Of a stretch of 64,000 nt of DNA, positions 1 through 11,059 are shown piece after piece. Below the pieces are notes generated by a model. It ran no database searches. It was not told the DNA's origin and saw only the letters and a list, made by a program, of their open reading frames with translations. Made by a program: the position numbers and the translations under genes. Source of the stretch: Kingdonia uniflora (Eukaryota > Streptophyta > Magnoliopsida > Ranunculales > Circaeasteraceae); the NCBI GenBank assembly GCA_014058105.1, contig JACGCM010001166.1:1860001-1924000 (forward strand), read 5' to 3'. Positions within the stretch are counted from its first letter, which is position 1. Each line of letters begins with the position of its first letter.

Positions 1-2
1 GA

Positions 3-161
3 AGTGAAACCCCCACCAGAGAAAACTCCCCACGCTCTCGACGACTTAGCATTGAAGGTTCTGTTACTGTCAAGTCAGAAGTTACTGCAGTGTGCAATGC
101 TTTATTAACTACTATCCTTCAGATAAAGACATCAAAGCTGCAGTTCTATGGACCACCTTAG
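3..161 (+). CDS. Possible 3'-terminal exon of an upstream gene (partial)
   Basis: The third frame is open from the window edge to a TAG at 159-161. It gives a 52-residue Ser/Arg-rich tail (SPRSRRLSIEG in the middle). The sequence after the stop becomes AT-rich, as expected of a 3' UTR. The first frame is also open, to a TAA at about 108, so the frame is not certain. I do not recognise the family. A basic, serine-rich low-complexity tail occurs at the end of many plant proteins, so homology cannot be judged from this piece. It could also be chance open sequence. Confidence 0.3.
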   Translation, partial: SETPTRENSPRSRRLSIEGSVTVKSEVTAVCNALLTTILQIKTSKLQFYGPP

Positions 162-639
162 CTTTGGCCTAATCGTTTTGGGGACTGCTTCTACCATGCT
201 TGTTAGCAAAATATTAGGGAGCCATGTTTTGTTTCTTTGATAGTTTGTAGATGAGACATGTACGTGAATCTTCATTTCATTTCTTCTTCTTTTTTCTCTG
301 GGTGGTTTATGGCTTTATGCTAGTGTCACTCAGTATTTCTCGAATCCTTGTCTTTAATATCATTTTTAATACATAAAGATTTTGTTTTTAAGTATCACTG
401 TTATTGTACTTGAATTCAACATGTATAACATTCCAACATTAATATTTGTTTCTCTTTTTTGAAAAGTACTTCTAGAAATTGATATTTTTTGGGTACTTTT
501 ATTACTTAAATGTAAGTACAGATCTTCTATAGGTGTAGGCAGGTGGCTACAGCTGAAGTGCCTCGTGTACATAGCATGTGATGTAGGAGCTGCAGGGCAA
601 AAATAGATTTTTTTTAAAATTTCAAACCAACAACATTGT
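162..639. other. Intergenic / 3' flank, no gene seen
   Basis: AT-rich sequence with T-runs and no coding pattern. A 68-codon minus-strand ORF lies here but has no recognisable composition or motif. It would fit the 3' UTR and downstream flank of the exon at the window edge. Confidence 0.4.
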
Positions 640-977
640 TTTTATGGCGATGTAGACTCATCTGTTTTGTTTATCAAAGTCACTTTTCGTATGACGTTAA
701 TTCTTCAATTACGTCACTTTTAACGTGACATGAATTCTTCAATTATGTTATTTATTAGCTGATGTGAAAAATACCTATTACGTCACTTTTAAATGATAGT
801 TGGTTACTTTGAAGGCACTTTTAATGTCACTTTTTTAATATAAAAAAGTCATTAAAAAAGTGACGTCAATGCATAGTACTAAGCAAGTCGCCTTGGTCAA
901 CGTCGCTTGCAAAAGTGACGTTATTTCTCTTTTACGCTACATTTTTAGTGACGTAAATACCCGTATTTGTTGTAGTG
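640..977. mobile_element. CACTA (En/Spm-type) transposon end, other end missing
   Basis: The segment ends in TGTTGTAGTG (968-977), the reverse complement of CACTACAACA, a CACTA-type terminal inverted repeat. Inside it a subterminal motif AAAAGTGACGT and variants recur in both orientations at about 660-960, as expected of the transposase-binding subterminal repeats of this superfamily. No second CACTACAACA end is visible upstream, so the left boundary is uncertain and the copy is truncated or nonautonomous. No transposase is encoded. The Tat-type retroelement begins directly after the end, so the 3-bp TSD cannot be confirmed. Confidence 0.6.
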
Positions 978-1059
978 GCACTCACCCAACAAACTCACTA
1001 TCACACGAACAAACCTTCTTGCCATCGCTAAAAAAGACCTAGACTACAGGAAGCCACAC

Positions 1060-1860
1060 CCAAAGGTCGACCGTTCTGGATGACCATATTGTGCTCATCA
1101 CAAAGTCCACGACCATGAAACTGAGAAGTGTTCTGACCTGATTAGCATGATTGAGACATGGTCCAGGAAAGGGCGCTACACTCAGTACTTTAAATGACCA
1201 ATCTCAGCAAAAGACATACTACCTTACAGGACGCTAGCAGAACCAAAAACGACAATACAAGTACAGGGGCACGTGGTATTCTACGAGATGATACTGGGAG
1301 ACATTAACAGGGTACAATCCCATAACGCCATCTCCAACTCCATGAGGCAATGTTATCGACTAAATGAGAACCAGAGAACAGCTCATGTGATCACGACAGT
1401 TCCAGTTATGCACCACGGGCAAGCCATCTACTTTATAGACAATAACATGGGGTTGGTATCCCATTCACATGAAAACGTCTTAGTTATTTGGATAATTATC
1501 AGTAGAGTTTTGGTCAAGCGCATGTTGATTGATTCGAGAAGCGGAACAAACATCCTCTATCACAATGCCCTAAAAAATATGAACATGTAAGACTACATGA
1601 CACCCTCTAAAATTGAGATATCGGGCTTCAACGGGTCCACCGAAAGAGCCGTCGGGGAACTCGTTACTCAGGTACAATCCAGACCCGTTATAATGTACCA
1701 ACGACCTTTGTTATCGTGAGCAGTCCCTTGGTCCACTACCACCAGGTAATAAATTTCCTAACAAAGTTTGGAATGTACCAAATACGAGGCTGCCAAGTCA
1801 CCGCTCGCATTTGTTATGCCAACTCTTTTAAAAAACTTGGTCACCCTTGAGAATTCAAGA
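1060..1860 (+). pseudogene. Tat gag C-terminal region and aspartic protease remnant
   Basis: Around 1085-1190 the translation contains CAHHKVHDHETEKC followed by a basic stretch, matching the Cys/His block near the end of Tat gag proteins (C-x3-H-x2-H-x4-C type). The 105-codon ORF at 1273-1590 holds the protease: VKRMLIDSRSGTNILYHNAL corresponds to the family pattern in which Asp-Ser-Gly-Ser forms the catalytic site. Here the motif reads D-S-R-S-G, so the active-site loop is altered. Protease-like sequence (ISGFNGSTERAVGELV) continues to about 1720 through stops. The copy cannot encode a working polyprotein. Confidence 0.65.
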
Positions 1861-2007
1861 AGGAAAGGGAAAAGTTTAAAAATTGAGGAATAGCAGCGAA
1901 CAGGGAACAAACCCATGGCGGTGGACTTGTCCCCTGTTTCTACCTACCCAGACAAAATGGAAATTGATACATAATGTACCTCTGACCAAAATAATTTAAT
2001 TATAATC

Positions 2008-2975
2008 ATGTTTAGCAGAGAATGGAAACCGCCTCTCATAGAGTTGGTCGATAAGATTAGCCTCAACGGTCCTACGAGAACTACGTATATTGGCTCACTT
2101 TTGATAGGAAAAGAACGCTCAGACCTTATAACCCTCCTTCAACGATACAATGATGTATTTTCCTGGCATTCGAGGAAATGCTGGGTATCGACCCTAGCAT
2201 TGCCTGTCACCGCTTGCATGTTAACACCAAGGCAATATCTATTAAACAAAAGCCAAGACGAACAACCCCGATGAGTAGCAAATGTAGTGGCAGTCCCCAA
2301 AAAGAATGGTAAAACATGAGTCTACATTGATTTTACCCACTTAAACAGAAACTGTCATAAAGATAGTTTCCCCGTTCCTCTCATAACAAGACTAGTGGAC
2401 TCCATGGCCGCCCATGAACGAATGTCATTTATGTATGGGTACTCAGGGTACAACCAAATACCTTTGGTTGTCGATGGCCAGGGATACACTTCCAACACCA
2501 TAGAGCAGATCTTGTATTGTTATATCGCAATGCCCTTTGGCCTGAAAAATGCATGATCCATATACCAGAGGCTGGTCACGGCGATGTTTGAAGAAGAATT
2601 GGGTAAAACAGTGGAAGTCTACATTGATGACATGCTCATCAAAAGTAAGCTACAAAATGGCCATCTAGCCGAACTAGAAACCGTGTTTACCAAGCTAAGG
2701 CACTACAAAATACGACTCAACCCTAAGAAGTGTAGCTTTGGCGTTTCCTCGGGGAAGTTCCTAGGGTACTTGGTCACTCAACACTTGGTCGCTCAGCGAG
2801 GGATAGAGGTTGATCCCGACCAGATACGAGCCTTAATATGCATGCCATCACCTCGAACAATGAAGCCAGTTCAGTAACTAGTAGGTAAAATTATAGCGCT
2901 CGGTAACTTTATTTATAAAGCCTTGTACAATTGTCAACCATTATTTTAATGTATCAGGGAGAATAAAAAATGCTA
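2008..2975 (+). pseudogene. Tat reverse transcriptase remnant
   Basis: The ORF at 2008-2274 carries the pre-RT region of Tat elements (YIGSLLIGKERSDLITLLQ, then a DVFSW-like block). The RT palm follows in shifting frames: VPKKNGK near 2300, AMPFGLKNA near 2530, and the catalytic YIDDMLIKS at about 2619-2645 within the ORF 2584-2877. The C-terminal part (LNPKKCSFGV...FLGYLV) is well preserved. Stops interrupt the domain, for example just after KNA. The YxDD box itself is intact although the gene is dead. Confidence 0.75.
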
Positions 2976-3950
2976 ATGGAACGTGGAATGCGAGGTAACT
3001 TTCCAGGATATGTTGAGATACTTGGCCACATCCCTAATCCTCAGCGCACCGAAGGAATACGAGTTCCAGGGATTGTACTTGGACAACACAAAGAAATCAA
3101 TAAGTACAATCCTTGTCAGAACAGATGTTAAAACCGAGAAGCCAGTGTACTTTGTTACTAAGGGAAAAATTGCGGTATTTTGCCATAAAAAGTAAGCGCT
3201 CGTATTGGTATACGCATCACAGAAACTAAGACCATACTTCCAGCCCACAAAATCAAGGTCATAACGACTCAACCATTGTAGGAGGTCTTTGCGAAGAAAG
3301 ATAAGGCTCGTTGAATAACAAAATGGGCCATCACCTTATGAGAGTTTGACATTCGATTCGAGCCCCGGGTAGCCATTAAGGGAAAAGTCGTGGAAAATCT
3401 CTTAGTCGACCTCCCCATTAACGATGAGAATTGGATCAACGAGGAAGATAATGACCAAGTTGCTCCTCCCGATGATACCGATGAACCATATACAAAGGGA
3501 TAGCGGTTATACACGGACGAATTAGTTAATGTTGACATCTCAGGCCTAGAGGTCGTGTTAGTCACTCCAAATAACGATAAGATAGAGAAGACATAAGAGT
3601 CAACTTCCCACTAAGTAATAACGAAGTGGAGTACGAAGCCCTGTTTGTGTGGAATAAATGCAGCATTGGTACTGGGCGCGGAAGAAATTTCCATATTTAT
3701 CGACTCGCATCTAGTTGTTAACCAGCATAGCGGGACGTTGTAGGTTAACGAAAGATTGGCCGACTACATTGAGATATTGAAGCAAATAATTCAAAAGTTC
3801 AAGAAGGGCAACCTCAAACACATTCGCCGAGGTGAGAATATGTATTTTGACGCCCTCGCTTATTTAGCTGGAATCATCAACAACCGACTAAGAGTTATCC
3901 AAGTCAAAGTCCTCGACCAACCAAGCGTACCAAAATACATGGTTTGGTAA
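2976..3950 (+). pseudogene. Tat dual RNase H region (retroviral-type plus archaeal-type)
   Basis: 2983-3195 encodes the start of the RNase H that follows RT (YLATSLILSAPKEYEFQ, then PVYFVTK). At 3600-3950 a second RNase H-like segment appears: SNNEVEYEAL, then IFIDSHLVVNQHSGTL, then the 64-codon ORF at 3756-3950 with FKKGNLKHIRRGENMYFDAL. NNEAEYEAL and DSQLVVNQ are diagnostic of the additional archaeal-type RNase H of the Tat clade. Frameshifts and stops separate the blocks. Confidence 0.65.
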
Positions 3951-4780
3951 TGCAAGTCGACAGTGGGGCCACAAACAAAAAATCTGATTGGCAAATACCA
4001 CTTATTAATTTCTTGGGCGAACTCCACATCCTCTCAGCAGACAAGTTGGCTGTTGAAAGTATCTGTAATAAAGCAAGGAAATATATGGTGATAAACAATG
4101 AGCTTTACCGAACGAATCTATACGCCCTACACCTCACATGTATTGGAGGAGAATGCATGACGATGGTCATCGACAAAATCCACGGGGGAGTATGTGGAGC
4201 ACACACAGCGGGTAGGTCCATGGTTGAAGGAACGCAAACATAGGGACTTTACTGGCCAACGATGAGACAAGACTTCATAGAATATGCCAAAAAGTGTGAC
4301 AAATGTCAGTTCTACAGTCATCTTGTCCACGCCCCCGCTGTAGGCCTCCATACAGTCTCAAGCCCTTGGTCGTTCACAAAATGGGGACTCGACAGAGTAG
4401 GAGCACTCCCCATGACAAGTGAAAGACGAAAATGGTTGTTGGTCGCTACATACTATTTCACTAAGTGGGTCGTAGTTATACCACTCGCTTGTAAAAGAGA
4501 AAAAAAGGTAATTAGCTTCCTATGGAAGTACATCATCACAAGGTTCGGTATCCCATCGGTCTTGATGACAGATAATAGGACTCAGTTCGTAGGCAGTAAG
4601 GTCACTGATTTCGTGCGACTCTACAACATCAAAATATTGTCCTCAAGCCCAAGGTACCCCAAAAGGAATGGACAGGCCGATGAGACCAACAAAATGATAA
4701 TTGATGGTGTTTGTAAAAGGTTGGATGTCGCCAAGGGCCGATGGGTCGACGAACTACCCCACATTTTATGGTCGTACTAA
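3944..4780 (+). pseudogene. Tat integrase, broken and C-terminally truncated
   Basis: The zinc-binding domain is visible as IHGGVCGAH and CDKCQFYSH (HHCC arrangement), interrupted by a TAG at about 4241. The catalytic core runs from 4262: first Asp in GLDRVGALP, second Asp in VLMTDNRTQF. The third position normally lies in NGQAE; here the sequence reads NGQADETNK, so the catalytic Glu is Asp or displaced by one residue. The domain stops at LPHILWSY plus TAA, and the noncoding tandem-repeat region begins about 85 bp later, so the integrase C-terminal domain is lost. Confidence 0.75.
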
Positions 4781-4864
4781 AAGACTCCCTGAAAGTCGAC
4801 AAACTTCCCCTAAAGTCGACAAAGTTTTAATATTTGTTTCGTCTGACATAAACACTATTGAACA

Positions 4865-5715
4865 CTCAGGGCATTTTTGAAGTAAAACGCCCTCCAAGAA
4901 TATTAGAGTCATTTTTTAAAGTAAAAATGACCTTCCCTATACCATTGGCATTTTTGAAGTAAAACGCCCTCCCAAATATTGGAGTCATTTTTTGAAGTAA
5001 AAATAACTTTCCTTATACCAGGGGTATTTTTGAAGTAAAATGCCCTCCCAAATATTGGAGTCATTTTTTTAAGTAAAAATAACTTTCCCTATACCGGGGG
5101 TGTTTTTAAAGTAAAGCGCCCTCCCAAAAACTAGAGTCGTTTTTTGAAGTAAAAACAACCTCCCATATATTGGGGAAATTTTTGAAGTAAAATGCCCTCC
5201 CAAATACTGGAGTCATTTTTTAAAGTAAAAATGACATTTCCTATACCGTGGACATTTTTGAAGTAAAATGCCCTCCCAAATATTGGAGTCATTTTTTGAA
5301 GTGAAAACAATATTCCCTATACCAGGGGAGTTTTTGAAGTAAAACGTCCTCCCAAGAACTGAAGCCATTTTTGAAGTAAAATTCCCTCTTAAATACTGGA
5401 GTCATTTTTTGAAGTAAAAATGACATTTCTATGCCGGAGGCATTTATGAAGTAAAACGCCCTCCCAAATACTAGAGTCGTCATTTTTTAAAGTAAAAACG
5501 GCCTCCCCTATACTGGGGACGTTTTTAAAGTAAAACGCCCTCCCAAAAATTGAGCTATTTTTTAAAGTAAAAATGACTTCCCCTACACTTGAGGTGTCTT
5601 TGAAGTAAAACGCCCTCCCCAACTACGGGGTTTATTTTTTTAAGTAAAAATGGGCGCTAACACACTGGGGGCGTTTTTGAAGTAAAACGTCCCCCCAAGT
5701 ACTAAAGTCGTTTTC
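4865..5715. repeat. Tandem array, period about 77 bp, about 12 copies
   Basis: Units contain TTTTTGAAGTAAAACGCCCT, then CCAAATATTGGAG, then TTTTTTGAAGTAAAAATGAC. Unit starts read by eye at about 4869, 4946, 5023, 5099, 5176, 5252, 5329, (5361, a short unit), 5438, 5518, 5592 and 5667. Each unit itself contains two diverged copies of a TTTTTGAAGTAAAA half-unit, so the array has a 77-bp period with an internal half-repeat. Tandem arrays between integrase and the 3' LTR are a known property of Tat/Ogre elements. Small ORFs across it on the minus strand are repeat artefacts. Confidence 0.85.
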
Positions 5716-6464
5716 GAAGAGCTCTAATATTACAAGTTCATCTAGGCAAGTCTTGCACCAGTATTGTACGATGGAGCAATATAGAATGCACAACACACAA
5801 TTAAGCCAAAAGTCGTCAATTTATAGCGTCAGAGTCAATAATATTACAAGTCCAGGACACCCACATTTCTTCTTAAATGGCTGATAATCTTTGCCATAGT
5901 GATACTCCTCGTATAGCCCCAGCTCAACCAATGCCATTGTTTCCAGCTACGGACGCAGGAATCCAGCATCACATAACGAAACAAAGCATACAAGTTCCAC
6001 CCTTCCTGCACTTCCTTCTAATTACATTTAGAGAGGGACTCCAAAATGGGACACTGACGGAATTGTGGGGGCATCGTCCAGGCCCCCAGCCCCGTAGAGA
6101 AGCGTGGTTCATTTTTTAACCACCGGTGTAATCAACGCCTCTCCTCATATCGGGTTTGGAATCGAGTATTCATCATACTCACCGACACAATAGAAAATTG
6201 TAATTAAGAAATATGCAACGTGAAGCAAGGCAGATTAACCCCTTTTATAACAATAACATTCAATGCAAACAATAAATGTGGTGCCAAAATCAGCACCATC
6301 AGTTTCAAACTAAAGGACTTTACTAAGTCAACACAGTTTTTCCCCAAGATACACCAATACCAAAAATGCATGTAACTCCCAATCTTTTCTCCCAAGGTAG
6401 TAATAACAACCAGGATAAATAGTATAACGAGGTTGAGTAAAAGAGTTTGTAAAAACTCTAAAAA
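5716..6464. other. Tat 3' noncoding region
   Basis: No recognisable domain on either strand. An 80-codon plus-strand ORF at 5877-6119 (Pro/His rich) and an 88-codon minus-strand hydrophobic ORF at 6204-6470 show no family resemblance. Confidence 0.4.
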
Positions 6465-6780
6465 TCCCATATATATTTCAATGTTAGGTCGTTATAACGC
6501 CCAAGTTCAATAGTCCAACGAGGACTAGCAAAAAAATCAATGGTAACTCAAAAATCTCGTGTATATTTCAATGTGAGGTCGTTATAACGACCAAGTTCAA
6601 TAGTCCAACGAGGACTAGAAAAATAGTTTGTGAGAACTCAAATTTCCCACATATATTTCAATATTATGTCGTATTAAAGACCAATAGAAATAGTCCAGAG
6701 AGGACTAGTAAAATAGTTGGTGGGAATTCCAAAAATCCCATGTATATTTAAATATTACGTCGTTAGAATGGCCTGTCAAT
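6465..6780. repeat. Tandem 90-bp repeat with two palindromes per unit (cluster 1)
   Basis: TAGTCCAACGAGGACTAG recurs at about 6510, 6600 and 6690 (spacing 90 bp). Its arms AGTCC and GGACT form an inverted repeat. Each unit also carries GTATATTTCAATGTGAGGTC-like sequence containing the perfect palindrome GGTCGTTATAACGACC (6577-6592) or a decayed version. The same family reappears at 7450-7660. Confidence 0.75.
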
Positions 6781-7449
6781 TACCAAAGCATTTTGCTTGG
6801 GGTACTTCATCAAGCCCAACATATATAACATAACAGATGAACGAAGTAATCCCAATAAGAATTTTATTTCTAGAACGATGGTTACAACACGCAAACAAAG
6901 CCAAACAAAAATTACAAACACCCTCGGCACGGTTTCTCTCCCCCATCGTAACTGTACCTACCCGTCTCGTCTTCTTTCTTCATATCTTCTAGCGCCACGG
7001 TCCTCAGGACAACCTAACAGCCAGGGAAGGTCTTCACCTGGTCACGTAGTACCTGGTACCAAAACCAGCGCTTCTGGCGCACCTTTTGTACTCTTTCCGA
7101 AAGAGCCGCAGGGTCTACATACGCACATTTTAGGGGCTTTCCTGCCAAACCCCGACTACCAAAATACATACGGGTATAGAAGTATACCCATGCAGGAACA
7201 CAAGCTTCATGACGAGTTTGGGAACGGGTTTGCATTATACAACACATTTGAAGGAACTTCTAAGAATAGCAAACAAAATAAGATTAAGAGAGGTAGAGAA
7301 AAGAACACCTTTTATAATGCATTAGGGTATTAACTCCAACAATAATGGTGTTGATTATCAATATACATTAATGGACATAAAGAAAACTGTACAGCTCCAC
7401 CAGTCCACTCCGAACCCCCAAGAAAACACTTTTGAACTTCCTTAAAGAA
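6781..7449. other. Spacer inside the 90-bp repeat array
   Basis: This 670-bp segment separates two clusters of the same 90-bp repeat. It contains a 178-codon plus-strand ORF (6797-7333) and a shorter minus-strand ORF opposite it; neither has a recognisable domain. It may be an insertion into the array or an unrepeated part of the element. Confidence 0.35.
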
Positions 7450-7660
7450 TCTAAAATATATAGTCCAACGAGGACTAGTAAAAAAGTTTGTGGGAACTTT
7501 AAATATCGCTTGTCTACTTTCAGATTAGGTCGTACTAACGACCAAGATATGTACTCTAATGAGGATTAGTAAAAGAGTTGGTGGGAATTCTCAATATCCC
7601 ATATATATTTCAAGGTTAGATAGTAATAACGACAAAGATATATAGTCCAACGATGGCAAG
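7450..7660. repeat. Tandem 90-bp repeat (cluster 2)
   Basis: Copies of the TAGTCCAACGAGGACTAG-type unit at about 7461, 7551 (decayed) and 7641 (truncated), again 90 bp apart, with GGTCGTACTAACGACC as a decayed form of the second palindrome. Confidence 0.7.
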
Positions 7661-7819
7661 GAACAAACACATCATCTAATAACAAAATGCGTCAACTTAG
7701 CATAAACATATCCAAAGAACAAACAACCACAGTTAACAAATCCCAACGGTACAAATAGCTTTATCAAATGTTACAACATAGCCGCTACGGGAACTACAAA
7801 AAGCTTATAAACAACATAG

Positions 7820-10180
7820 CTACAAGGCAAGGCTCGTCTCGAAAACGGCAGCAGTGTCCTCGGCGGCAACCTCTGCCTCTTCCTCGGCAGTGATATTGTT
7901 TTCAAATCCTATTGGAATAGAACCTCGCCGATCGAGGTGACGCAGCTCGAGGACATCTTGACTTAGGTGCAGGGTAAGCAATGGGGGAGCAACCGTAGGG
8001 ACCCACCAATCGGTAGACAAACGGAACTCTTTTTTAACATTAGCCAAGTTGTCGACTAGCTCCCCCACATGGCCTTGCAAGTTAACCGACGACATTCTCT
8101 CATCCTTGAGCTGCTCGCGGAGAACCTGCTTGTTCGTCTACTTTTCTAGCCCCAGACTCTTAACGCGACCGTTGGCGGCCTCCAAGTCCCGTTCGAGCGT
8201 GACCTTCTCTTCTCTAAGCACTTTGGCCTCCTCTGCCAACGTCTTCAATTGGTCCGCTACATACTCCGCCAGCTCGCGTTGTTGGCTTCTCTGATAAGCT
8301 TCTTCTAGTGGGCTTACATATCAGCGAGGCGTTGCTCTAGGTCGTTATTACGACTAGCAAGATTCTTGTCACCTTAAAGGGTGGCCTCTAGAGTCAGCGG
8401 ATACTGCAAACGACAAATAAAAATAGTTTAAAGAAAGAATGAGTCGCTTACATACATGATAAATGTAAGTACACACCGTTATAACCAAGAAGACCCTTAC
8501 CCGAACTGCAGCAACGACCGCAGTGCGCCGAATGCGGGCGAGAGCCTCGGTTAAGCGAGCCTTCTCTTTGTCCTTATAGGGTATACATACTTTGGACCTC
8601 CCCCTTCAGCAAGCCGCCTGAGAATAACTTACCACTACCTATTGAGCGAGTCGTATCTTCTGCAAAGGAGTGAGACAACGATTCTCGCTCCTTCCCCCGT
8701 AAATTTTCTAACTCCTCGTCAACGAGGCCCCAGTGCACAACCTTTTGGCGGTTGGCGTTTGGGGCATCCTCCTCAGTGTGGATGCTAACACCCTTCAGCC
8801 CAACACTCACACCGGGAACAAGGGGAAGAGACTACGAGGCACCTGCAGAGTAGGCTTCATTTAAACAGTCTCTATAGACTTGTACGTATGTATGTTTTGC
8901 ACAGAGATAGTGTTACTCGCGGAGCATCAACGTGGCTCGTTGTACTTAGCCAGCGACCAATACCTATCCGCGTTGAACTTCCCATCAAAAATCTGGGTCA
9001 GAACGTGGCACTATTTGTTTTGAATGCCTAACCAACGAAGATGAGAGCCCTTGTAAGTGACCCCTGCAAGTGTAACACTTGCGAGGAACAGATAAGACAT
9101 CAGACCTCATATAAATGATTATAGTTTACGAAGATAAGATAAGATAGAACATACACTTAGTGTTAAAAATGTTGTGACGGAGACGACGATTGGGACCGTC
9201 GTCAAAATCAAACGTATTGGTCACAAGAATAGGATGACGACACTAGAAACTACCACCGATGGGCAAGTTAATTTTTTTTAGCTTGCCTGACTTACGAGTA
9301 AAATAATACCAGTGACTCTACTCGGGAACACAAGTACGCATGGCCCTCTAAACTTTGGGTTCGGCCTCCCCCTTCTTGCCAGAAGACCTCTTAGCCACAT
9401 CTGTCCTCATTTTCATCGATGTACGGGTTTGGCGTCCCTCGGGACGCGCCTTTGAATGAGCATGAGTCACACGAGGTGATGGTACGGGATCGTCTGAAGT
9501 ACTTACTCCCTCACCTTCGTTCACAGGGTTCATGGGGACCGAGTCCCATTGTCGGGGACAACGCCCAGTCTTATACACCACCATAACGTTTGCACGACTT
9601 ACGTTATAATAAGGAGGTACTGACTGGTTAATTAAGCGACAATCAGTCATTACTCTATACACAATTTTGTTCATCTGACTGGGCGCTCGTCCAAATGAGT
9701 TCAAACATTTCTTTGTAAGGTCGTCAAAAGGGAACAGTAGACCAGCATCAAACTGCCCAAAGTAGCAGATACACTGGTTCGAAGCCAAAGTTTGGCAATC
9801 AGGCTAAATTCACTCGTTACTCCCATTCGCCCTTGCACATTTGTTAATTAACAACGTCCAAATATTTCATACTTATCTCGTCGGTTCCATACTCGGCTAA
9901 CGAAGCGGGTAGCCTCTACTCACTAGGGTAAGGCCAAAAGCTTTCTGAGCCTCCCTGAGCACGACCACCAATAGTCACCTCGTAAGACAAATCCTCGACA
10001 CCCTTTTACGCAACATAAAATTCATGCCGGACTCAACCTCTAAATCACGAGGGACTGAAGTGCCTGCCTCGTGGTCGTGACGGCCTCCCCAGTTTAGGGT
10101 ACAACAAATAGAGGTCTCACGGACGACCCTTCTGTCATTGACTCATCTCCATATGAATCCATCCCTTTCAACGAGCACTC
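7820..10180 (-). pseudogene. Antisense gene of the Tat element (aORF), decayed, multi-segment
   Basis: Read on the minus strand, segments run from about 10175 (MDSYGDESMTEGSS) through 9788-9348 and 8810-8574 to 8560-7820. The 9788 segment contains FGQFDAGLLFPFDDLTKKCL followed by FGRAPSQMNK, resembling the conserved 'G-L-R-F-P-L...APSQL' block of plant-transposon-associated proteins encoded antisense in Tat/Ogre elements. The downstream part (LAEEAKVLREEKVTLERDLE..., then LQGHVGELVDNLANVKKEF) looks like a coiled coil, and the end is Ala/Glu rich. A TATA box lies about 500 bp upstream on the same strand. Stops and frameshifts are present; introns cannot be ruled out. The function of these antisense ORFs is not established. 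Confidence 0.5.
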
Positions 10181-10690
10181 TAAGGCAAAGGCACACAAAC
10201 TTGTCGAGATGAGTAGTCGTCACTGCACGAGCCAGACGCAAATGTTAAACTCAACTCAAACAAAAGGGAATAATTATTATATACCAAACTATGACAACCT
10301 CAGGGGCCCATCGCCCCATAGGTACCTTTCGCTTCAATACGGCCACCCTACCAACTAAGATCCTATTAAAACTAAAAGTGATGCACAACCTAAACGTAGC
10401 CGGTATTACTACTGGTTTTCCATCCTCATTACAAAGGAAGGCTACCAAGCAGCGTGAAACTCCAACACCATGTAAACAGGGACAACAACAAACAACAATA
10501 GAAAAGCATTGTAAATTGCAAACTTATCGAAAAACAACATGAATCCAAGTGCTTCAGCACGCAGCAACAGTAATGAACGGAAAACAGACTGGAATCCACA
10601 GCGCAAAGAGCGAATAACCAAAGCAGAGTTTAGAAATGACAAGCAAATGAGAGAGAGAACTAAAAGTGGTATAAGAGACACATATCTCTC

Positions 10691-10697
10691 TTTTATA
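10691..10697 (-). promoter_or_regulatory. Antisense TATA box
   Basis: On the minus strand the sequence reads CTCTCTATAAAAGAGAG, a strong plant-type TATA box in a CT-rich context, pointing toward the antisense gene that starts about 500 bp downstream. Confidence 0.5.
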
Positions 10698-11043
10698 GAG
10701 AGAGAACGAAAGAGCAGTTTAAAAAACCAGTAAACCCCACTACAATGATGGGACACGTTGCCCAACAATTGCGCTAGTAACCGCATGCCACATAAATTAA
10801 AGCGACATTAATTACTTTGTTTGTTGTCCCAATACACAGACAATAATGGTACTTCACAACCTCTCATACAACGGCCAGACCATTGGAATTCAAAAAATGA
10901 TAGTGCATCAAGCCATACAAGGCAACGTTCTTCCAACCAACAGTCCTCCTGCTTAATGAGGCACAAACCAAAACCCCTCGTGCCTAAAATTGTCAAGACA
11001 TACATTCTCAGTTTCACCTCAGCTCTCCCTCGCCGCGAACAAG

Positions 11044-11055
11044 AGCTGAGGGGGG
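11044..11055 (+). promoter_or_regulatory. Polypurine tract of the Tat element
   Basis: GAGCTGAGGGGGG lies immediately before CGAT and the presumed LTR start TGTAGGAG. This is the expected plus-strand priming site. Confidence 0.5.
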
Positions 11056-11059
11056 CGAT

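Noticed and set aside
5289..5622. Minus-strand ORFs with GRAFYFK repeats
   Set aside because: Translation of the 77-bp tandem repeat; no independent evidence of coding.
10442..10786. Hydrophobic 114-codon minus-strand ORF as a membrane protein
   Set aside because: It overlaps the antisense TATA box and leader, has no family resemblance, and its hydrophobicity follows from T-rich composition.
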